Below are positions 8,156 to 17,884 of a DNA stretch of 64,000 nt, in pieces. Made by a program: the position numbers and the translations under genes. Position 1 is the first letter of the stretch; every line of letters begins with the position of its first letter. Location of the stretch: contig NZ_CP165647.1 of NCBI RefSeq assembly GCF_041199985.1, positions 2,108,001 to 2,172,000 on the forward strand, read 5' to 3'. The stretch is from Leptotrichia sp. HSP-536. Its GTDB lineage: Bacteria > Fusobacteriota > Fusobacteriia > Fusobacteriales > Leptotrichiaceae. Below the pieces are notes generated by a model. It was not told the origin of the DNA. It did no database searches and worked only from the letters and a program-made list of their open reading frames with translations.

Positions 8156-9031
8156 CTATTTATTTTTATTCAACAACGGGAATCCCAATCTCTCCCTTGC
8201 TTCCACAAACTTCTCTGCACATTTCTTAGCCAAGTCCCTAATTCGTAAAATGTAGGACATTCTTTCTGTTGTACTGATTGCTCCTCTTGCGTCAAGGTTA
8301 TTGAATGTGTGTGAACATTTTAGAACGTATTCATAAGCTGGGAATACTAAGTCGTTGTTTAGGCAATTTTGGGCTTCCTTTTCGTACATATCAAAAAGTT
8401 GGAAGTGCATTGGAACGTCTGCCACTTCAAAGCTGTATTTTGATAATTCGTATTCAAACTGGAATCTTCTTTCTCCGTATTTTACACCTTTTGTCCATTC
8501 CAAATCTTTTACATCGTCCTTATTTTGTAAATAAAGTGCAATTCTTTCAAGTCCGTAAGTTATTTCAGATGGAACTATGTCAACTTCCAGTCCTCCAACT
8601 TGCTGGAAGTATGTAAACTGTGTAATTTCCATTCCGTCTAGCCAAACTTCCCATCCTAATCCCCACGCTCCAAGTGTAGGACTTTCCCAGTTATCTTCCA
8701 CAAATCTTATGTCGTGTTCCTTAGGACTAATTCCTAATGCAACCAAACTTTCTAAATAAAGTTCCTGAATGTTTTCTGGCGATGGTTTCATAATTACCTG
8801 AAACTGATGATGCTGATACACTCTGTTGGGATTTTCGCCGTATCTTCCATCTTTTGGACGACGTGATGGCTCAACATAGGCAACATTCCAAGGCTCAGGC
8901 CCTAATGACATCAAAAAAGTATCTGGATTAAATGTTCCTGCACCTGTTTCAATATCATACGGATTTGATATTATACATCCTTTATCTCCCCAAAATTTTT
9001 GAAGAGTTAATATAATTTCCTGAAAAGTCAT
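8156..9031 (-). CDS. glyQ: Glycine--tRNA ligase alpha subunit
   Basis: 291 aa, full length for the catalytic alpha subunit of alpha2beta2 glycyl-tRNA synthetase. Hallmarks are the N-terminus F-Q-E-I-I-L-T-L-Q-K-F-W and E-T-G-A-G-T-F-N-P-D-T-F. Also present are E-P-S-R-R-P-K-D-G-R-Y-G-E-N-P-N-R and the class II stretch G-L-E-R-I-A-L-Y. It makes glycyl-adenylate and works only with GlyS. It starts 6 bp after the upstream membrane-protein gene, inside the ileS operon. Confidence 0.97.
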   Translation of the reverse strand: MTFQEIILTLQKFWGDKGCIISNPYDIETGAGTFNPDTFLMSLGPEPWNVAYVEPSRRPKDGRYGENPNRVYQHHQFQVIMKPSPENIQELYLESLVALGISPKEHDIRFVEDNWESPTLGAWGLGWEVWLDGMEITQFTYFQQVGGLEVDIVPSEITYGLERIALYLQNKDDVKDLEWTKGVKYGERRFQFEYELSKYSFEVADVPMHFQLFDMYEKEAQNCLNNDLVFPAYEYVLKCSHTFNNLDARGAISTTERMSYILRIRDLAKKCAEKFVEARERLGFPLLNKNK

Positions 9032-9037
9032 TTATCT

Positions 9038-9766
9038 CTATCCTTTCTCTTGATTTCTTTTTTTTAAAAGTTTTCTTAAATATAATATTCTCAAAATTAA
9101 TGTTAAAATAGCGAAGTATTTGATTACTTCATAACCTATTATACCAATTCCATTATCTGAAAATGGTATAAAATAATCATCAATTATTTTATAAAATGTT
9201 GATTTTTCTTTTTTTTCTCCATATTTTCTTATAATTTTTTCTGGATTTTTCAAATTAAGATTTTTTACTTTCAGTTTTTCTTTTGCCTGTTCTTCTGTCA
9301 AATGAAACAGCTGATTTTGTGAATTTATTATAAAATAACCAGAATTTTTATTATATTCAATTCTATTCTTTTCAACTTCTTTTTCTTCTAATAAAGAAAC
9401 TAATTTCTCTTTAGCTCTTAAATTTTCTAATACAGCTTCATCAAAATCATAAATATAACCAACCCAGTTATCTTTTATTTTATTTAATTTTTTTAAATAT
9501 CCTTTATTTCCTAAAGAAAAACTTACTTCAGGAACAGTCGCATTATAATCAGTTGTAAGTAAATAATTTCCTATTTTCAATTCTGTATTTTCTTTAATTG
9601 GAAACCAGATATAGAAAAAATTAATAGTAAAAAACAATATAAATCCGCAAATAATTAGTTCTGCCAATACTTTATTCTTAGAAAAATAAATAATAGTCAA
9701 AAATACAACAAATATTAATACTATAACAAAAAGAAGCAAAAAACCATAAACTGCAGCAAAAATCAT
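9038..9766 (-). CDS. Membrane protein of unknown function
   Basis: About 242 aa. Two hydrophobic segments at the N-terminus (about 5-30 and 37-57) and one at the C-terminus (about 215-232) flank a charged central domain of about 150 residues rich in Lys/Glu. The central part may face the cell exterior or the cytoplasm; this cannot be told from sequence alone. I prefer the ATG at 9766, because AAAGGTGA lies just before it; a GTG at 9775 would overlap lspA. It sits between lspA and glyQ in the same operon. No family is recognised. Confidence 0.7.
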   Translation of the reverse strand: MIFAAVYGFLLLFVIVLIFVVFLTIIYFSKNKVLAELIICGFILFFTINFFYIWFPIKENTELKIGNYLLTTDYNATVPEVSFSLGNKGYLKKLNKIKDNWVGYIYDFDEAVLENLRAKEKLVSLLEEKEVEKNRIEYNKNSGYFIINSQNQLFHLTEEQAKEKLKVKNLNLKNPEKIIRKYGEKKEKSTFYKIIDDYFIPFSDNGIGIIGYEVIKYFAILTLILRILYLRKLLKKRNQEKG

Positions 9767-9767
9767 G

Positions 9768-10235
9768 CTATTCACCTTTTTTCGTTTTATATTTTCTCAC
9801 CAAATAATCAATTACAATAATATAAATCCCAATATGCACATACATATCTGCTACATTGAATACGAAAGCCCAGATTCCTCGAAAATCTATCATGTCAATT
9901 ACGTATCCACGAAGAATTCTGTCAATCATATTTCCTGCAGCTCCAGCGGCAATTACTGCTACGCCTATTTTTGTCCATTTGCTGTAATTCTTAAAGTTTT
10001 TGTACTCTACAGCGATTACGTATATAATTAAAATTGCACTTGCTATTGTAAATAAATTGATTTTTCCTTGCAATAGACCGAAAACTCCGCCGTGATTTTC
10101 AACATAAGTCAAGTGAAAAAATTTATCTATTATTGGTATAGAAAAACCTTGTATTCCACCTGACACATTAAACATTAACTGCTTTGTAATCTGATCTAAT
10201 GCAGCTAAAACCAAAATAATAATTATATAAGGCAT
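9768..10235 (-). CDS. lspA: Lipoprotein signal peptidase (signal peptidase II)
   Basis: 155 aa inner-membrane aspartyl protease that removes signal peptides from prolipoproteins after lipidation. Four hydrophobic segments are visible. The two catalytic-Asp boxes are G-N-M-I-D-R-I and F-N-V-A-D-M-Y-V-H-I-G, joined by R-G-Y-V-I-D-M-I-D-F. The V-E-N-H-G-G-V-F-G-L-L box matches the usual NxGxxFGLL. It lies 36 bp after ileS, a very common arrangement. Several likely substrates (lipobox proteins at 20.9-24 kb and 53-55 kb) are in this window. Confidence 0.95.
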   Translation of the reverse strand: MPYIIIILVLAALDQITKQLMFNVSGGIQGFSIPIIDKFFHLTYVENHGGVFGLLQGKINLFTIASAILIIYVIAVEYKNFKNYSKWTKIGVAVIAAGAAGNMIDRILRGYVIDMIDFRGIWAFVFNVADMYVHIGIYIIVIDYLVRKYKTKKGE

Positions 10236-10271
10236 TCTTTTCTCCTCACATTTTTTTATTACATTTTTTTA

Positions 10272-13064
10272 TTACATTTTTTCCAAAACGTTTGCACATC
10301 TTGGACATACATCTGGATGATTGTGATTGTGTCCAACTTCCTCATCGTATTTCCAGCATCTTTCACATTTTTCTCCAGACGCTTTTTCCACAGCGATGTT
10401 AATTCCTTCGATTTCGCTTTCTGCTAAATTATCATTTACAAATTTAACTTGAGATACGATAAATAAGTCAGAAACTTCATTTTCTGTGTAATCTTTTATA
10501 AATGAATATTCATCATTGGCAATATTTAAAAGGACTCTCGCATCAAGAGAATGTCCTATTAATCCAGTTTGTCTTTCTGCTTCCAGCTTTTTGTTTACTT
10601 CTCTTCTTAGACGTGCGATTTTATCCCATTTTTGTGCTAATTCTTTATTTAAGTATTCAGGTCTTGCTTCAATCCATTTTGATAAATGTACACTTTCTTC
10701 TTCTTTTAGCGTTTCTGGAATTCTTTCCCAAATTTCATCAGCCGTAAACGACAATACTGGGGCAATTATTCTTACTAGCACTTTCAGAACTTCTGTCAAT
10801 ACAGTTTGTGCACTTCTTCTTTCAATTGAAGTTGTGCCTTCACAGTAAAGCCTGTCTTTTACTATGTCCAGATAGAATGAAGACATTTCCATTGAGCAGA
10901 AATATGTAATTTCCTGAAATAGACTGTAAAATTCATATTTATCATAAAATTCTGTTGTTTTAGCCTTTAATTCTTCCAGTTTATGCATTGCCCACTTGTC
11001 AATTTCAAACATATCATTGTAGTCAACTTTATCATTCGCATAATCAAAATCATTTAAGTTACCCATCAAAAATCTGGCTGTATTTCTGATTCTTCTATAA
11101 GCGTCAGACATTTGCTGTAAAATATTTTCCGAAATTCTTACATCTTCTCTATAGTCCACTGAAGATACCCACAATCTTAAAATATCTGCTCCATATTTTT
11201 CTGTAATATCTTTTGGAAGTATTGTGTTTCCTAAAGATTTAGACATTTTTCTTCCTTGTCCGTCCATTGTAAATCCGTGAGTTAGGATTCTCTTGTAAGG
11301 TGCATCTTTTGTACTTGCGATTGATGTCAATAATGAAGACTGGAACCAACCTCTATGCTGGTCACTTCCTTCAAGGTACAAGTCTGCTGGTCTTGGCAAG
11401 TTTCTTGGCACTAGCACACTTCTATGTGAAACTCCTGAGTCAAACCAGACGTCCATTATACTTCTTTCTTTTCTAATATCGACATCTTTCAAGTTATATT
11501 TTTCCAAAAGTTCATCCCCGATAATTTCTTTGGCTTCATATTTCCACCAAATGTCAGTTCCTTCTTTTTTTACCATTTCAATTACTCTGTCCATAATTTC
11601 TGGCTCATAGATAACTTCATCAGTCGCTCTATTGTAAAACAATGGTATTGGTACACCCCAGACTCTTTGTCTTGAAATAGTCCAGTCAGGACGAGTTTCT
11701 AACATTGAACCGATTCTATTTTTACCCCAAGATGGTACAAATTCCACATCATCCAATGCTTTTATCGCATTTTCCCTAATATCACTTTCATCAACGCTAA
11801 TGAACCATTGCTCAGTCGCTCTGAAAATTACAGGTTTTTTACTTCTCCAATCATGCGGATACGAGTGAACAAATTTGCTGTGATGCAGTAAATTACCACT
11901 TTCTGTCAAGTCCTGCACAATTACATTGCTTGCTTTTGCATAAAACATTCCTTCGTATTTCCCAGCTTCCTTTGTCATATGTCCTCTGTCATCAACTGGC
12001 GATAATACTCCAAGTTCGTATTTTCGTGAATAATTGTAATCGTCCACCCCGTGTCCAGGTGCCGAATGTACCGCTCCAGTCCCTGCATCAACCGTAACAT
12101 AATCTCCAAGCATTACCAGCCCTTCTCTATCCAAGAACGGATGTCTATAATGAGTTTTCTCAAGTTCAGTACCTTTAAATTCCTTCAATAATTCATAAGA
12201 AATTCCAAGTGTCTTAAATACAGTTTCAGCCAATTCTTTTGCAACTATAATATTGCCTTTTTCTGTTTTGTATAATCCGTAGTCAAATTCAGGATGTAAA
12301 AATACTCCTAAGTTTGCAGGCAATGTCCAAGGCGTTGTCGTCCAGATAAGAATACTTGCCTCTTCCACACCTAATTTATCTAATAAATCCTGTGTCCCTT
12401 CAAATTTTACATAAATTGAATGAGATTCTACATCTTTATACTCAATTTCCGCTTCAGCCAAAGCTGTTTCAGTCGTAGGCGACCAGTAAACAGGTTTTAG
12501 CCCTTTGTAAACATAACCATTTTCGTAAATTTCCTTGAATACTTTTAACTGTTCCGCTTCATATTCAGGTCTTAAAGTGATATAAGGATTATCCCAGTTT
12601 CCTAAAATTCCAAGCCTTTTGAATCCTTCTTTTTGTTTTTCTACCCATTTCAAAGCATATTTTTTACATTCTTGCCTAATTTGCAAGGGAGTCATATTTT
12701 TTGCCTTTTCTCCAAGTTCTTCCATTATTTTCCATTCGATAGGAAGACCATGCGTATCCCATCCTGGAATATATGGTGCGTTATAACCTCTTAATCTTTT
12801 ATATTTTAAAATAATATCCTTCAATATTTTATTTAACGCATGCCCGATGTGAATATCTCCATTTGCATACGGAGGCCCATCGTGCAGCACAAAAAATGGC
12901 GCCCCTTCGTTCAATGATTTTTCATAAATTTCAGCTTTTTTCCAGTCCCTTAATATTAAAGGTTCTTTTTGAGCCAAATTAGCTTTCATTTTAAAGCTCG
13001 TCTTTGGTAAATTCAGCGTTTTCGCATAATCTACCTTGTCTTCCACGTTATTATTTTCCGACAT
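10272..13064 (-). CDS. ileS: Isoleucine--tRNA ligase
   Basis: About 930 aa class I synthetase that charges tRNA-Ile and edits valine. H-I-G-H-A-L-N-K-I (adenylate site) is near residue 75 and K-M-S-K-S-L-G-N near 600. The editing domain T-T-T-P-W-T-L-P-A-N lies between them. A C-terminal zinc-ribbon (C-E-R-C ... C-P-R-C) marks the bacterial type. The start is set at the ATG at 13064 (M-S-E-N-N) because GGGAGG lies directly upstream; an in-frame ATG at 13076 would bury that site. The leader is only about 50 nt, too short for a T-box. First gene of the seven-gene operon ending in glyS. Confidence 0.97.
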   Translation of the reverse strand: MSENNNVEDKVDYAKTLNLPKTSFKMKANLAQKEPLILRDWKKAEIYEKSLNEGAPFFVLHDGPPYANGDIHIGHALNKILKDIILKYKRLRGYNAPYIPGWDTHGLPIEWKIMEELGEKAKNMTPLQIRQECKKYALKWVEKQKEGFKRLGILGNWDNPYITLRPEYEAEQLKVFKEIYENGYVYKGLKPVYWSPTTETALAEAEIEYKDVESHSIYVKFEGTQDLLDKLGVEEASILIWTTTPWTLPANLGVFLHPEFDYGLYKTEKGNIIVAKELAETVFKTLGISYELLKEFKGTELEKTHYRHPFLDREGLVMLGDYVTVDAGTGAVHSAPGHGVDDYNYSRKYELGVLSPVDDRGHMTKEAGKYEGMFYAKASNVIVQDLTESGNLLHHSKFVHSYPHDWRSKKPVIFRATEQWFISVDESDIRENAIKALDDVEFVPSWGKNRIGSMLETRPDWTISRQRVWGVPIPLFYNRATDEVIYEPEIMDRVIEMVKKEGTDIWWKYEAKEIIGDELLEKYNLKDVDIRKERSIMDVWFDSGVSHRSVLVPRNLPRPADLYLEGSDQHRGWFQSSLLTSIASTKDAPYKRILTHGFTMDGQGRKMSKSLGNTILPKDITEKYGADILRLWVSSVDYREDVRISENILQQMSDAYRRIRNTARFLMGNLNDFDYANDKVDYNDMFEIDKWAMHKLEELKAKTTEFYDKYEFYSLFQEITYFCSMEMSSFYLDIVKDRLYCEGTTSIERRSAQTVLTEVLKVLVRIIAPVLSFTADEIWERIPETLKEEESVHLSKWIEARPEYLNKELAQKWDKIARLRREVNKKLEAERQTGLIGHSLDARVLLNIANDEYSFIKDYTENEVSDLFIVSQVKFVNDNLAESEIEGINIAVEKASGEKCERCWKYDEEVGHNHNHPDVCPRCANVLEKM

Positions 13065-13114
13065 TTTTCCTCCCATTTTTTTCTTTTAAATTATTCTCTT
13101 TATTTATGTTTTTT

Positions 13115-13123
13115 ATTATATCA
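13115..13123 (-). promoter_or_regulatory. Extended -10 promoter of the ileS operon
   Basis: Minus-strand TGATATAAT (-10 TATAAT at 13115-13120 plus TG). The -35 is weak. About 50 nt upstream of the chosen ileS start. Confidence 0.5.
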
Positions 13124-13204
13124 CAATTTTATACATTTTTAAATAATTCAGCTTTATATATTATTTTTTTCTTAGTTATTGTCCTTAAATATACAAATAA
13201 GGAG

Positions 13205-13245
13205 ATACCAAATTTTTAGTATTCTCCTTTTTCTTTAACTATTAC
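13205..13245 (-). terminator. Probable terminator of lctP
   Basis: Hairpin with arms GGAGAATAC / GTATCTCC on the minus strand (one bulged A), about 25 bp past the lctP stop. The tract after it on the minus strand is only moderately T-rich, while the plus strand has TTTTTCTTT, so it may act in both directions. Confidence 0.5.
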
Positions 13246-13267
13246 ATCTAAATTTTTGATTTTAAAA

Positions 13268-14848
13268 TTATTTAATAACCATTCCTGCTCCAACAAATGT
13301 CAAAATACCTAACACAAGTCCATACAGTACAGAATATTTAATAGTTTTTCCTAAAAGTTCTCCGTCTTTTCCATTTAATGCTGCAGAAACTGATGTTACA
13401 ATTGCAATATTTTGCGGTGAAATCATTTTACCACCTGTAGCCCCAGCGGTATTGGCAGCAATTAACAATGATTGCAGTGCTGGATTTTGTGACAATCCCT
13501 TCGCTACTCCTACTTGAATTCCACCAAATAACAAGTTAGATGATAAATCACTTCCTGTAACAAATGTTCCAATTGTACCTAAGAATGGTGCAATGAATGG
13601 GAATCCTGATCCAGTCAATGTTTTAAGACCACTAGCAATACTTGCTGTCATTCCGCTGTGTTTCATAACTACTGAAAGTGCTACAATTCCCATGATTACT
13701 AACATTTTATCTAATTTATGATAAATTGTATGACCTAGTACTTCAACCATGTCTTTTACTTTTACTTTTTGAATAAATCCTGCAATAACTGTTGCTACAA
13801 ATAAAGGTGCGGCTGGCGCCAAAATCCATTTAAACGCAACTCCAGCTTCTTTTGCACTTTTTGCATCTCTAAACCAAGTTGCCCAATGTCCAAATGAAAA
13901 ATCAATTGTTGAAATTGTATGCTCGTGTAAAGGCTCATTTATAACTTTAACAACTGGACTTGTTCCTACGATTAAAACTACCATTAAAATATATGGAAGC
14001 CAAGCTAAAATTGCATCTTTAGTAGAAACTGCCACAGTTTCAAATCCTTCTTCCGCCTTAACAAACATTTTTGTAGCTACAATCATTAAAATCATTGCTA
14101 TTAAACTTGAAATAATTGTAGGAAGTTCAGCCCCAGTTGCCATAGCTATTAACGGCTGTACCATATATCCAATAATTGATGCGATAATTACTGGTAAAAT
14201 TCCTTTTCCAAAAGCTGGATTTTTTCCGCCATCTATTTCTTTATTTGCAAAAACTACTAAAATAAAAGGAATAACACAAGTTAATAGTAACAATAACAAT
14301 GATGTAAATAATGCTGTCTGTTGAGCATTTAATCCAAAGTTTGAAATCATTGTTGTAACTGGAAGTCCTACTGTTCCAAATGCTGTCGGTGTCGAATTTG
14401 CAAGTAAACAAATCATTGCCGCTGTCATAGGAGAAAATCCTAAAGAAATCATAATTGCCGCTGGAATTGCAACCGCTGTCCCATATCCTGCAATACCTTC
14501 TATAAATCCACCAAATCCCCAGGCAAGTATTAAAGCCTGTGCACGTCTATCTGATGTAATGTTTCCTAACATCGTTTTGATGATTTCAATTTTACCATTT
14601 TTTACTGATAAATCATAAGCAAAAATCGCCGCTATTATTACAAATCCAATTGGCATCCAAGCCACTGCGAATCCTTCAAAAAGTGAAGCAATAATCCCTT
14701 GAACTGGAATTCGCCAGCTTGACATGACAAAGTTCAAAATAATCGCTACAATCAAGCTCGCATAAGTACTAAACAACGCAGATTTTTTTAAAACTGCTAA
14801 CAAAATTAAAAATAAAATTATTGGTATTAAACCCACTAAAAATTCCAT
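13268..14848 (-). CDS. lctP: L-lactate permease
   Basis: About 526 aa integral membrane lactate/proton symporter with roughly 12-14 hydrophobic segments. Family signatures include F-G-G-F-I-E-G-I-A-G-Y-G-T-A-V-A and A-N-S-T-P-T-A-F-G-T-V-G-L-P. The C-terminal G-A-T-G-G-K-M-I-S-P-Q-N-I-A is also typical. I place the start at the ATG at 14848 (M-E-F-L-V-G-L-I), with AGGTTAGG just upstream; the longer frame to 14890 adds 14 charged residues without a site. It is monocistronic with its own promoter. In a fermenter it may export or import lactate. Confidence 0.93.
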   Translation of the reverse strand: MEFLVGLIPIILFLILLAVLKKSALFSTYASLIVAIILNFVMSSWRIPVQGIIASLFEGFAVAWMPIGFVIIAAIFAYDLSVKNGKIEIIKTMLGNITSDRRAQALILAWGFGGFIEGIAGYGTAVAIPAAIMISLGFSPMTAAMICLLANSTPTAFGTVGLPVTTMISNFGLNAQQTALFTSLLLLLLTCVIPFILVVFANKEIDGGKNPAFGKGILPVIIASIIGYMVQPLIAMATGAELPTIISSLIAMILMIVATKMFVKAEEGFETVAVSTKDAILAWLPYILMVVLIVGTSPVVKVINEPLHEHTISTIDFSFGHWATWFRDAKSAKEAGVAFKWILAPAAPLFVATVIAGFIQKVKVKDMVEVLGHTIYHKLDKMLVIMGIVALSVVMKHSGMTASIASGLKTLTGSGFPFIAPFLGTIGTFVTGSDLSSNLLFGGIQVGVAKGLSQNPALQSLLIAANTAGATGGKMISPQNIAIVTSVSAALNGKDGELLGKTIKYSVLYGLVLGILTFVGAGMVIK

Positions 14849-14900
14849 TTTCCTAACCTTCTTTCTATAATTTATTAAAATAATTAACATTTTATACTAT

Positions 14901-14929
14901 ATATTATCAAATTTTTTAGAAAAGTACAA
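14901..14929 (-). promoter_or_regulatory. Promoter of lctP
   Basis: Minus-strand -35 TTGTAC (14924-14929), 17-bp spacer ending in TGA, -10 TAATAT (14901-14906). Confidence 0.5.
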
Positions 14930-14982
14930 ACGTTTTTCTATATTTTTATTCTTATTTTGTTAATTTTTATGTTTTTTTAATG

Positions 14983-17148
14983 TTAAATTCCTTTTCTAGT
15001 AAGCCCCACTCTTCCTCTTTCCTTATCCAGCGACAATATTTTAACTTTAATAATTTGCCCGACAGAAAGTTCCTTTGTAGGATCTGAAACAAATTTTTCT
15101 GCTATTTCAGAAATATGAATTAAAGCATCATTTTTTAGCCCTATATCAACAAATGCCCCAAATTTTGCCACATTTCTCACAGTCCCTTCCAGAACCATTC
15201 CTTCTGTCAAGTCATCCATATTTAAAATATCCGAACGTAAAAGCGGTTTTTCAAATTCATCACGAGGATCACGTCTGTCTTTTAACAGCGCCTCATACAC
15301 ATCCTTCGCAGTTTCTCTTCCAAAATCATTTTCCTTAATAATTTTTTCCAAATCTATTTTCTGCAATTTTTGTCTTACAGTATCCAAATCATTCTTTAAG
15401 TCCTCAACTTTACAGCCAGCTTCCTTCAAGATAATTTCTGCAACGTGATATGATTCTGGATGAATAATCGTGTTGTCAAGCGGATTTTCGCTGTCAGGCA
15501 CAACCACAAATCCTGCCATCTGCTCAAACGCCTTATCTCCTAGCCCTTTTACTTTTTTAAGCTGTTTTCTGTCCTTAAAGTCGCCATTTTCGTGTCTATA
15601 GTCCACAAGATTTTTTGCCACATTCTTCTTAATTCCAGAAACAAAACTTAATAATGCCCATGAAGCTGTATTAATATTGACTCCTACGTTATTTACCACG
15701 TGTTCAATTGTCTGTTCCAGAGTTTCATTTAACTTTTTCTGATTTACATCGTGCTGATACATTCCTACTCCAATTGATTTTGGATCAATTTTTACAAGTT
15801 CTGCCATCGGATCCTGAATTCTTCTCGCAATGGAAATTGCTCCTCTTGCCGTAACATCCAAATCTGGAAATTCCTCAATTGCAAGTTTTGAAGCCGAATA
15901 AACCGAAGCTCCAGCTTCATTTGCAATCAAATATGAAACCTTTTTCTTAGCCTCCTTTATCACATCCGCTACAAAAGCCTCTGTTTCTCTCGAAGCCGTT
16001 CCATTCCCAATTGCAATAATATCCACATCATATTTTGCAACATAATCCAGTATTTTTTTCTTTGCAGTCACAAGCTGTCTTTCATTATGCACTCCATCCA
16101 CAAGGAAAAGTACGTCATTTGTTTCATAAAATCCGTCTTTATTAATAATAACCATTTTGCAGCCTGTTCTATATCCTGGATCCAGTCCCATAAGCGTTTT
16201 TTTGGATAAAGGCGGTTGTAATAGCAGTTTTTCTAAATTTTCAGAAAAAATATTGATTGCTTCTTCTTCTGCTTTTTCTGTATAAATATTTCTCACTTCA
16301 TTTTTTATAGACGGATAAGCCAGTCTATCCAGCGAATCTTTTATAACTTCCCTAAAAAATTCAGTCAAATTTTTATTTTCAAAAGTATTCAGAATAAAGT
16401 TTGTTATAACTTCTTCTGTTTTTTCGTCAATATCAATATCAACTTTCAATATTTTTTCCTTTTCTCCACGATTTAACGCAAGAATCCTATTTGAAGCACT
16501 TCTCCCAATCTGCTCCGAATATTCATAATAATCTTGATAAACCCCTTTTTCATCATTTTCCTTATTTTTCTCAATAACTTTAGAAGTCAAAATCCCAAAT
16601 TTTGAAATTTTATCTCTTAAAAACTCCCTTATTTTAATATTTTCAGAAATATCTTGAGCAATAATCAAGTGAACTCCTTCAATTGCAGCTTTCACATCTT
16701 CCACTTCTTCTGTAACATACTTCTCGGCTTCTTTTTCTAGCTGCTTCATCGTAGTCCCTTTGGCTAATGCAAACTCTGAAAGAGGTTCCAATCCTTGCTC
16801 TTTTGCAATATCCGCCTTTGTTTTTTTCTTTTTCTTGTAAGGCAAGTACAAATCTTCCACTTCCTGCAGTTTCACCGCATTCACGATGCTTTTCTGCAAT
16901 TCCTCCGTCAGTTTCCCCTGTTCCTCAATCAGCCTTATAATTTCCTCTTTTCTCTTTTCCAAATTCCTGTAATACGTAATTTTCTCAATTACATCCCGAA
17001 TTTGTTCCTCATCTAAATTCCCTGTAACTTCCTTCCGATACCTAGCAATAAACGGCACAGTCGCCCCTTCATCAAAAAGTTTTATCGTATTTTCCACTTG
17101 CGGCACTTTAAAATTCAGTTCTTTTGCCACACTGCCTACAATATCCAA
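14983..17148 (-). CDS. tex: Tex-family RNA-binding transcription accessory protein
   Basis: About 721 aa, near the usual Tex length. Tex binds nucleic acid through its S1 domain and is linked to transcription and expression control. Order visible: N-terminal helical Tex domain (F-D-E-G-A-T-V-P-F-I-A-R-Y-R-K-E). A YqgF/RNase H-like domain (L-G-L-D-P-G-Y-R-T-G-C-K) and a helix-hairpin-helix region (K-K-V-K-G-L-G-D-K-A-F-E-Q) follow. The C-terminal S1 domain reads G-M-V-L-E-G-T-V-R-N-V-A-K-F-G-A-F-V-D-I-G. The start is set at the TTG at 17148 because GGAGG lies 7 nt before it; the frame remains open to 17196 but that would swallow the site. Confidence 0.92.
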   Translation of the reverse strand: MDIVGSVAKELNFKVPQVENTIKLFDEGATVPFIARYRKEVTGNLDEEQIRDVIEKITYYRNLEKRKEEIIRLIEEQGKLTEELQKSIVNAVKLQEVEDLYLPYKKKKKTKADIAKEQGLEPLSEFALAKGTTMKQLEKEAEKYVTEEVEDVKAAIEGVHLIIAQDISENIKIREFLRDKISKFGILTSKVIEKNKENDEKGVYQDYYEYSEQIGRSASNRILALNRGEKEKILKVDIDIDEKTEEVITNFILNTFENKNLTEFFREVIKDSLDRLAYPSIKNEVRNIYTEKAEEEAINIFSENLEKLLLQPPLSKKTLMGLDPGYRTGCKMVIINKDGFYETNDVLFLVDGVHNERQLVTAKKKILDYVAKYDVDIIAIGNGTASRETEAFVADVIKEAKKKVSYLIANEAGASVYSASKLAIEEFPDLDVTARGAISIARRIQDPMAELVKIDPKSIGVGMYQHDVNQKKLNETLEQTIEHVVNNVGVNINTASWALLSFVSGIKKNVAKNLVDYRHENGDFKDRKQLKKVKGLGDKAFEQMAGFVVVPDSENPLDNTIIHPESYHVAEIILKEAGCKVEDLKNDLDTVRQKLQKIDLEKIIKENDFGRETAKDVYEALLKDRRDPRDEFEKPLLRSDILNMDDLTEGMVLEGTVRNVAKFGAFVDIGLKNDALIHISEIAEKFVSDPTKELSVGQIIKVKILSLDKERGRVGLTRKGI

Positions 17149-17200
17149 TGTTTTTCCTCCATTTAAAAATTTAATTTTTTTATTTAATTTTCTCAAAGTT

Positions 17201-17229
17201 ATTTTAGCACAATTTATAAAAAATGACCA
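17201..17229 (-). promoter_or_regulatory. Promoter of tex
   Basis: Minus-strand extended -10 TGCTAAAAT (17201-17209) with -35 TGGTCA (17224-17229) at a 17-bp spacer. Confidence 0.45.
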
Positions 17230-17317
17230 GTTGAATAATTTTGTAACCTATATCATAACAAAGATATAAAAATTAAAAGCTTTGACATGTATATGAAACT
17301 TATCCCGAATAACGGAA

Positions 17318-17377
17318 TAAAAAAATAAAATTGGTGCTATTCATTTTTCTGAAAAATTTATAAATGTTTAGCACCAA
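17318..17377 (-). terminator. Terminator of the Sel1-pyrD-sirtuin-phosphatase operon
   Basis: Minus-strand 9-bp perfect arms TTGGTGCTA / TAGCACCAA (17369-17377 and 17331-17339) followed by TTTTATTTTTTT. Confidence 0.75.
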
Positions 17378-17383
17378 ATATTT

Positions 17384-17848
17384 TTAATAACCTAAATTAT
17401 TTTCTTTAATAAATTTTAGCAGAGTTTTGCAACCTTTTGCAACATCATCATAAGTTGTATCAAAGTCGCCAGTAAACCATGGATCTTTTATTTCCCGTTT
17501 TTCTCCTGCATATTCCAGCAGCATTTTTATTTCGCCTTTATTTTTGCCATCTGCGAAAAGTTTTATATTTTCTATATTGCTTTCATCCATTCCAATAATG
17601 TAATCGGCATCCAAGTCATCATTATTCAAAATTCTTGAATACATTCCTTTTACACTGATTCCTTCTTTGGCAAGCCTAGTTTTGGTACCATGATGGACTG
17701 GATTTCCATGTTCCCAAGAACTTGTTGCAGCTGAATCAATAATAATTTTATCAGATAATCCTTCTTTTTCTACCATATCTCGAAAGACTGCCTCTGCCAT
17801 TGGGGAACGGCATATATTTCCTAGACAGACAAATAATACTTTTACCAT
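17384..17848 (-). CDS. Low-molecular-weight protein tyrosine phosphatase
   Basis: 154 aa cytoplasmic phosphatase. The P-loop V-C-L-G-N-I-C-R-S (Cys8 nucleophile, Arg14) is at the N-terminus and the general-acid loop D-P-W-F-T-G-D-F near residue 120. Both are hallmarks of the LMW-PTP family, which removes phosphate from tyrosine (or arginine) residues. The ATG at 17848 follows GAGGTG; a GTG two codons earlier overlaps that site. It is the last gene of a four-gene operon with 18-30 bp gaps. Its substrate is unknown. Confidence 0.9.
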   Translation of the reverse strand: MVKVLFVCLGNICRSPMAEAVFRDMVEKEGLSDKIIIDSAATSSWEHGNPVHHGTKTRLAKEGISVKGMYSRILNNDDLDADYIIGMDESNIENIKLFADGKNKGEIKMLLEYAGEKREIKDPWFTGDFDTTYDDVAKGCKTLLKFIKENNLGY

Positions 17849-17884
17849 TTTCACCTCTTTATTTATATTTTATCTCAATTCTAA

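Noticed and set aside
13077..13204. Possible T-box leader for ileS
   Set aside because: The likely leader is only about 50 nt with no specifier loop or antiterminator; the hairpin further up belongs to lctP.
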